From assembly GCA_946902985.2 (NCBI GenBank), contig OX336391.1:76585852-76649851 (forward strand): DNA of 64,000 bases. Reading direction: 5' to 3'. Of this stretch, positions 57,353-64,000 are shown piece after piece (the first letter of the stretch is position 1; the number at the start of each line of letters is the position of its first letter). The DNA is from Meconema thalassinum. Its lineage: Eukaryota; Arthropoda; Insecta; Orthoptera; Tettigoniidae. Both the position numbers and the translations under genes were made by a program. Under the pieces are notes generated by a model that saw nothing but the letters and a program-made list of their open reading frames with translations, did not search any database and was not told the DNA's origin.

Positions 57353-60300
57353 TTGGCAACCAAAATGAGACTATTTTATAGGACGGATGACAGGGAAGCT
57401 TGGTATGACCGACATGTTGTGGACGCATTGGTGGCTAAGTTTGATGCATTTCTTGAAGGTGAAAGTGGTAAATCACTCGAGATTATCCCGTTTTTACAAG
57501 TCAATGTGTGTTGCTTTGACCCTTTAAATTCAGGTTCTCTATATTTTCCACTTCCTCTCCCTGTTCAACGTAGAAAAGCCGTCCTAAATACTCAAAATGA
57601 GGATGACTATTGCTTTTTATGGAGCATGGCTGCATTTTTAGCTCCTGTTCAACGTAATGTTAGTCTAACATCCTCATACACGGCCATGCTTAACAGGTTA
57701 CTCTCCACACTCGACTATGCAACTATTTCATTTCATTTAGAACTTACCTCTATTGCAAAATTTGAAAAACTCAATCCTGATTTTTCCTTTATGATTTTTG
57801 GTCTTGATAAGAATACGGTTATTGGACCGCTTTATTGTACGCAGCAACAAAAGGTGCACCATATAAATTTACTATACATTACAAACGTGCAAAAAGGTCA
57901 TTATTGTTTAATTAAGAACCTCTCCAAGCTAGTTGGAGCCCAAATGTCATCTCATCAGCATTCAAAATTTATTTGTGAACGGTGTTTGCAATACTTTTCA
58001 ACACAAATCAAGCTGGATAGCCATATGGTGGATTGTTCTACTCAGCCAGCAGTTAAAATTACATTTCCAAAACCGGAAGAAGCTAAAATGGTATTTAAAA
58101 ACTATCAACGCATGGATCCAGTAGCCTATACTATGCATGCGGACATTGAAACGTTAACTGTCCCTATTCAGCGGTGTCCGCCAAATCCATCGTCCTCATA
58201 CACGGATGCTATTCAAAGGCATACTCCGTTTTCGGTTGCTTTTCAAGTTGTTTGTAATTATGATGCAAGTCAGTCCTATTTCAAATTGTTTCGAGGACCT
58301 ACCTGTATTCAGTGGTTGTTACAGGAACTGAAGCAGTTAGCTGAACATGTCCATCAGCTTCATCAAACTCCCAAGCCCATACAGATGACACTAGATGAAA
58401 TGATACGTCATGATACAGCAACAACGTGTCATATTTGTAGAAAACCTATCTCATCTGACAGCCTTAAGGTGCGTGACCATTGTCATTACACGGGCGTCTA
58501 TCGAGGAGCTGCACACAACACGTGTAATTTAACGTTTCGTACAGAAAGTATATACCCGTCTTTTTTCATGGCCTCACCAATTTCGACTCACACTTTATCA
58601 TTCGTGAGTTTGCCACATTAGATTAGGAACATTTTTCCATTATTCCGCAAAATCATGAGCGGTTTATTTCCTTTTCTATCTACTACCAAGGTATATCACT
58701 TCGGTTTCTCGATTCCTACAGATTTATGGCCTCTTCATTAGATGCTTTGGTCAAGGGCATTTCCCCTGATGACTTGCATTATACACGAAACCATTTTTCA
58801 GATGATGCTAAATTCAAACTTTGTATCCGAAAGGGCGTCTATCCTTATGAATATACCAACAGTTGGTCTTCCTTGGATGAAACACATTTACCACCACAGG
58901 CCGCATTTTTTTTAGCACGTTGCATAATACTGCCATTATTGATACCGATTATACACATGCCTGCAATGTGTGGGATACCTTTGGTTGTACCACCCTAGGT
59001 GAATTGCTGATCTGTATCTCACTGTGGATACCTTGCTATTGACAGATATTTTTGAAAAATTCCGTCGCATGTGAATAAACATTTACAAGCTGTACCCGTG
59101 TCACTATTATACTGCACCGGGTTTATCATGGGATGCCATGTTGCTGTACACAGGTATCGAGTTGGATTTACTTGTAGATATTGACATGTTATTATTTTTT
59201 GAAAAAGGTATTCGTGGAGGATTTGTCTCCCTGGTTCAGACACATGTCCATGCCAATCATCCTTACATGTCAACATATAATGCACAGCAGCCCATTTCTT
59301 ATTTAACACACTATGATGTGAATAATTTATACGGCTATGCTATGAGTCAACCACTTCCGTATAAAGATTTTACCTGGCTCAGTTATGAGGATATTGAACG
59401 CTTTGATGTACACACCGCTGCTCAGCAAAAAGATCTCGGCTTTGTATTGGAGGTGGACATACAATACCCAGCACATGTACATGATGAGCACGCTGATTTA
59501 CCGTTTTGTGTCGAGCGTAGGATTCCTCCAATTTCAAGCTCGAAACATCCAAAGTTATTGGGAACGCTTCTTCCTAAAACAAGGTATGTGATTCACATCC
59601 AAGCGCTTTTACAATGTTTAACATATGGGCTTGTATTGAGTAAGATCCATCGTATTGTGTCATTTGCACAAAAGGCGTGGTTGAAGCCTTACATGGATCT
59701 GAATACTCACCATCGGCAACGTGCTACCCAACCTTTTGAAATCATTTTTTTTAAATTGATGAATAATGCGGCATATGGAAAAACGTTTGAAAATGTACGC
59801 AAACACCGGTCAATCCATTTAGTTAATACGTGGGAAAAGAGGTATGGGGCTCGAAAATATGTTGCCATGCCTCATTTAAAAAAATGAAAATTATTACTGA
59901 CGCGTTGGCTACTGTTGAATTAGGAAAGGTTGAAATTCATTATAATAAACCTATTTATTTAGGGATGACTATATTGGAGTTTTCAAAATTAACAATGTAT
60001 GATTTTCATTATGGGTTTGATCGTCGCTATTTTAATGATGTTCATCTTGTTTATATGGATACCGACAGTTACGTATATCAGATCAATACAACTGATGTTT
60101 ATCAGGTGATGCGTGACCATCCTAAACATTTTGATACGTCCTTTTTACTGTTGGCAACACCTTTGGCTTGTTACCCCCAAAACAACAAAGTCATGGGGCT
60201 CATGAAGGATGAATGTGGGGTTGATGTTATGACATAATTTCTAGGTCTTGCATCAAAAATGTACTGTTATATGTGTGACAATTCAAGACATGTCAGTCGA

Positions 60301-60534
60301 GCCAAGGGGGTCCGCTCCAGTGTCATCCGAACCTTATGTATGGCTCGTTATCGCGAGGCATTATATAACCCCACTGAGCAGTATGCAAAACAGTCACGAC
60401 TAACATCCTGTACCCATGAAATGTTTCTTGTTGAGCAAATGCGACGCTCGTTGCTTTTGTTTGATGATAAACGTTCATGGGTAAATGATCACCTTACAAG
60501 CTTGCCATGGGGGCATTACTCCCTTAAGGAGTAA
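57353..60534 (+). pseudogene. Polinton family-B DNA polymerase (protein-primed type), broken
   Basis: About 1,060 codons, near the usual length. The N-terminal part (57353-58621) has a NEDDYCFLWS block, a C-x2-C...H-x4-C zinc-finger-like segment near 57972, HADIETL (exonuclease side) and DHCHYTG...RGAAHNTCNL near 58475. The polymerase part has DVNNLYGYAM (motif A, near 59313), NNAAYGKTFEN (motif B, near 59762) and YMDTDS (motif C, near 60055). The C-terminal end has DDKR and LPWGHY. Breaks: frameshift near 58555, stop at 58619-58621, frameshifts at a T run near 58910 and near 59005, stop near 59072, frameshift at the A run near 59880 and a lone in-frame TAA at 60235-60237. It would replicate the element; this copy cannot. 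Confidence 0.9.
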
Positions 60535-60617
60535 CTAACAATATGTTCTTGTTTTGTAGTAAAAAAGTTGTCTACAAATCATTTTGCTCTATGTATATTT
60601 TATTTTACTATTTTGTA

Positions 60618-60623
60618 AATAAA
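60618..60623 (+). terminator. AATAAA signal after the polymerase
   Basis: It lies 84 bp beyond the stop codon of the polymerase text. Confidence 0.5.
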
Positions 60624-60992
60624 GAAACAGTATGTTTAATCCTTTTTTTAATGTATTTATTTCATTTAATCCTTGCCATCTACTGGCTAAACATAAATAA
60701 AGTACTAGGTAGGCTACCTCCTTCCCAAACCTAGTTTGTTAGGTATTGATTTTATGAAAGCAAAAGCTTGTTTGTACGGAACCTTTTGAAATGCGAATCT
60801 CCCATTAAAATATGTTTGTTAACACTACTATCTGATACCTCAGATTCATTTTGAATAATAATAATAAGAGATATTGTTAATTAACCATCCTGCTTGATAT
60901 CTTAAAAGCTGATAACCTTGCTAACTAATACCTTAGCTTCATTTTAAATAACACTAGACTGATCGAGTTTAATACAGAGATTACCATTATAC
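60624..60992. other. Polinton right interior
   Basis: AT-rich, with no gene. Confidence 0.4.
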
Positions 60993-61516
60993 TACAACCA
61001 GCGCCTTCTAGTAAAAAAAATATTAAAAGTACAAGCTCTAGCAGCCAATGGTGGAACTAACTGTTTACTCGGCTCGGCTTCCTTTACCAGCCTAAACCGG
61101 TCCCCCCCTCCCCCCACTCCCATCCACACTATAAAACTGACCAGCACCTACTACTCACTGTCAGTATGTTGGTCTGAACAAGCCAGGCAACATCTGGAAC
61201 TTGCTCCCAAGCCAGGCCCACCACCCCAGCCCCCCCCCCCCCAACCCCTCACTTCCCTTTCCCCTCACCCTAGCCTCCACCCCAGCCCCTCTCCCCTAGC
61301 CACCACTCCAGCCCCTCCCCCTAGCCTCCACCCCTGCCCCTCCCGCCCCTAGCCACCATCCCAGCCCCTCCCCCTGCCCCTCCCCCTAGCCTCCACCCCA
61401 GCCCCTCCCCCCAGCCTCTCCCCCTAGCCTCCACCCCAGCCCCCTCCCCCACATCATCAGGGGGTAAAAAGTGGATAACCTTGAAATTTATCCAGGACCG
61501 GCTTTGTCTATCTACT
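60993..61516 (-). repeat. Right terminal inverted repeat of the second Polinton
   Basis: This is the C-rich inverse of 45622-46092, longer because its CCCCAGCCTCCACC minisatellite (61205-61450) has more units. It is followed by the second TACATA. Confidence 0.85.
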
Positions 61517-61522
61517 TACATA

Positions 61523-63173
61523 TATCAGAACTTTGGCGAAAGAAGACAGAATAATTCACGAACGAAAGCGGCTAGGGTTGATCCCAGTGCCATCAAGCGA
61601 GAAAGGGTTTCCCATCTCACACAAGAAGATTCACCAGCAGTAAGGACGGCCACACGAAGATGATGGAGTTCGAATCCCGTACCTGACCGCATGGGAACTT
61701 CCGTAGGAGACCGTAGAAGCCCACACGACACCATGCAGTCTCGACCTATTAGAAACAATCCGTTTCTGATGGATAGCGAATAAAGCCCATTTCTAGTCAT
61801 CTATAACGCAACACAAGGTGGTCTAAGGACCAACGATATATCCCATCTTGTAGAGTATTGTAGAAACTTTTGAGAATATCCGACAGCTGTTTATTCATGC
61901 CATTTCTCTACGTTTACATAATATTGTTATAGTTTTCGATGTTATATTTTCATAACTAGGTCATACGGATGTTTATTCACGATTTTCGTCGATTTTGACA
62001 CTTAAGAATTTTTATTTGAATTTTTGGAATTTTGCGACTTTCGAAATTTGAATGCGGAGATTTTACAGTTTAGTTCAGAATATTTTTATAGTCAAGTTTA
62101 AATGTGTTTAGATCACATTTTGTCAGTTTTTGAATTGTAAGATATCGTTTTTTGACAACGATGATAATAATGGAAATTTGTTCCAAAAATGTTATATAGA
62201 AGTATATTTTAGACAATGAGATTCTTAAAGATCTTATGTAGAGATCCATGCAAAATCACGATCCGATTACTTATTAGACAGATTTGGTTATAAATATTTG
62301 GTGACAAACAAATATAAAGTATAAAAGTTTATGAGAAATATATTAAAGAAAGAATTTGTAAAAGAATTTAATATGAAGTTAACAAATACGAATTACAGCG
62401 TATTTTTTGAAGTAATAAGATTTTGAAGAAAGAATAGAAAGGAAATATCACTGCTAATAGGAAGCTTTATGGAAATGTGAGTGATATATAAAAGACATAA
62501 TATTGTTATTAGAAGACTAGTATTTTATCGTATTACCTGTTAAATTAAAACATCGATTGAACCAATATTTTTATTATATATTTTTATTAAGGATGTTGAA
62601 ACTACGAAAAGAATTTGTTAACGAGAAGTTCATGATAATATGTTTTTGGAAGAAACTGCGAAGCATCTCTAAGAGAGAGATTTATTTATTCCCGTAGCAG
62701 TTTGTATGACAATGAGCATTGTGACGCCATTGGTCAATTGTTGAAGGAATCTCTGTAGTGACAGACTTGTGCATATTTTGATGTAGAAATAGGATGTTTT
62801 ATGAAGAAGCGGTATTGTTGGTGTTTATTAATATTTGAAGTTATTGAAATAGTATCATAGAGTTGAAACTCCTTGAAAGCATTAGGCCAGCGGATCCTAG
62901 ATGAAGTTGAATCTGAAAGAAATTATATGATCAATGGATCTTTGATGAAACTGAGAGTAAACTGAGCTCTATTTATATGGTTCTTAATCAGATATTGAAT
63001 TTACGGTAATTATTCAACGAATTGAAAGATCATATTTTTATTAAGTATTTATGTTTTGATGACAGACCAGTTGTAGGAGGTCTATGAACTATGTCTTTAT
63101 TTAATGGTATGGATTATAGAATCCCGAATGGTAACAGTTTCACGAATAAGACATAGTATGGTGAATGATAATT
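61523..63173. other. Region between Polinton and right LTR-like repeat
   Basis: AT-rich, with no gene recognised. A GAGTTCGAATCCCGTAC box-B-like segment near 61667 hints at a tRNA-derived repeat but no fold is evident. Confidence 0.4.
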
Positions 63174-64000
63174 TTCTAAAGTACGTTGAAATGTAGTGAA
63201 GAAATAGGAAGACAATTTAGGTCTAGATTGTCTGTAAAGAAGGCAGTTGGACCGTTGTATATAGTTTATTTAAAATTGAGTAGTTGCTCAACTACAGCGT
63301 TAATATTTGTGTTGTATATAAATAATATTTAGAATTTAAAGAAAGGTTTATAGTTATATTCATGCGTATTATAATGTTTCATTTGTAGTTTAAATATGAG
63401 TAGAGAATTTTTATCGCTTCTATGAGATGGATTTAAATGATAGGAGACGTGAGATAAACTGTTTAGAGTAATGCATAGTTTTTGTAATGACGGAGATCTA
63501 CGTCAAGGGTAAATTCATTTCATTTGGGGATATTTTTTTAAACTTTATAACATTTTATCTTGTTATAAAACTCCCGTTACCTAGGGCACAGCAGTTGTAT
63601 GCTGCGATTTATTTCATGATTTTATTTGAGCTTATGAAGGGGTTTAAAAATTATTTTATCGGTTTCTAGAAGAAACAAACATGTATTTAATGTAACAGAA
63701 GTAATGACATTTAATCATTTGATCTAATTGAACGTTAATAATGCATATAATGAATGCTATTGTTAGGAAACGTGTATTTGTTAATGTCAATAAATATGAC
63801 AGGCACGTTTTTACGATTCCCTGACCTTTTATAGAAATTTGGCATTGTCCTTGTAGTTAAATGGTAGTGGAATGTGCTGTAGGGTGGAAGTTCCCGAGGG
63901 ACCTGTTCCGCATCCTGACGCCCGAGATTTTCATAGATTCTCGTCTTTCCTGAGTAGATAGAGAACCCTACTGTTCTGTAGTTAGTAACTATAGCACATT
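63174..64000 (+). repeat. Long direct repeat, copy 2 (LTR-like), runs off the window
   Basis: It matches 31255-32082 in the same orientation to the last base of the window. Small open frames in it are shared with copy 1 and are not convincing genes. Confidence 0.75.

Larger units (their letters stand above)
45622..61516. mobile_element. Second Polinton/Maverick insertion
   Basis: The left end AGTAGATAGACAAAGCCGG and the inverted right end CCGGCTTTGTCTATCTACT are flanked by an exact 6-bp direct repeat TACATA (45616-45621 and 61517-61522). Terminal repeats are about 0.5 kb. Genes: a fibre-like protein (minus strand), an unknown 242-residue protein (minus strand), a small conserved-looking protein and a family-B DNA polymerase (plus strand). 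No integrase, capsid, ATPase or protease is visible; 51437-55400 holds repeats and a SINE. All the large genes carry breaks, so this is a decayed copy. Confidence 0.9.

Noticed and set aside
61640..61720. Possible tRNA gene around GAGTTCGAATCCCGTAC
   Set aside because: Only a box-B-like segment fits; I could not draw an acceptor stem or anticodon arm.

Overview
The window looks like transposon-packed heterochromatic or intergenic DNA of an insect, or at least an arthropod. The evidence is the element mix: P-type (THAP), hAT, PIF/Harbinger, Polinton/Maverick, RTE-like and Jockey-like LINEs, Ty3/gypsy-like gag elements and tRNA-derived SINEs. I recognise no ordinary host gene, and I cannot name the species.

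Layout, left to right. A Jockey-like reverse transcriptase fragment (1-655) runs off the left edge. A P-type element (1405-3550) has 33-bp terminal repeats and an exact 8-bp target duplication. A hAT element (4639-30161) has ends CAGTGGCGCCAA and an exact 8-bp target duplication CATCGTCT. It carries a zinc-finger-like first exon (to 5623) and an intact transposase exon (25943-28908). Its roughly 20-kb intron has collected a Harbinger remnant, eroded repeats and a complete Polinton insertion; a TTAA-flanked foldback element lies downstream of the transposase.

That Polinton (5933-19898) is the most striking object here. It starts AGTAGGGG, ends CCCCTACT and is flanked by the 6-bp duplication GCCGTG. 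Almost the whole 13,966 bp is one palindrome: two near-identical arms of about 6,970 bp around a 25-bp spacer. Each arm holds a truncated chromodomain integrase, two FLYWCH zinc-finger paralogues, a tRNA-Leu(UAA)-like sequence, and the same SINE and LINE scars. It has the structure expected of an integrated snap-back (foldback) defective genome of a protein-primed DNA element.

From about 31 kb to the right edge, several elements are nested. A direct repeat of about 827 bp (31255-32082 and 63174-64000) may mark an outer LTR-like element with a broken gag (32971-35220) and an integrase tail (35370-35648). Between the two copies lie a gag-only LTR element on the minus strand (36095-44906, LTRs of 2.5-2.6 kb) and a second Polinton (45622-61516, target duplication TACATA, G-rich terminal repeats). 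The second Polinton encodes a broken family-B DNA polymerase and a repeat-rich fibre-like protein, the latter interrupted by a nearly intact RTE-like LINE. It also has two small proteins of uncertain role. I see no integrase, capsid, protease or ATPase in it. The palindromic Polinton has integrase but no polymerase, so neither looks autonomous.
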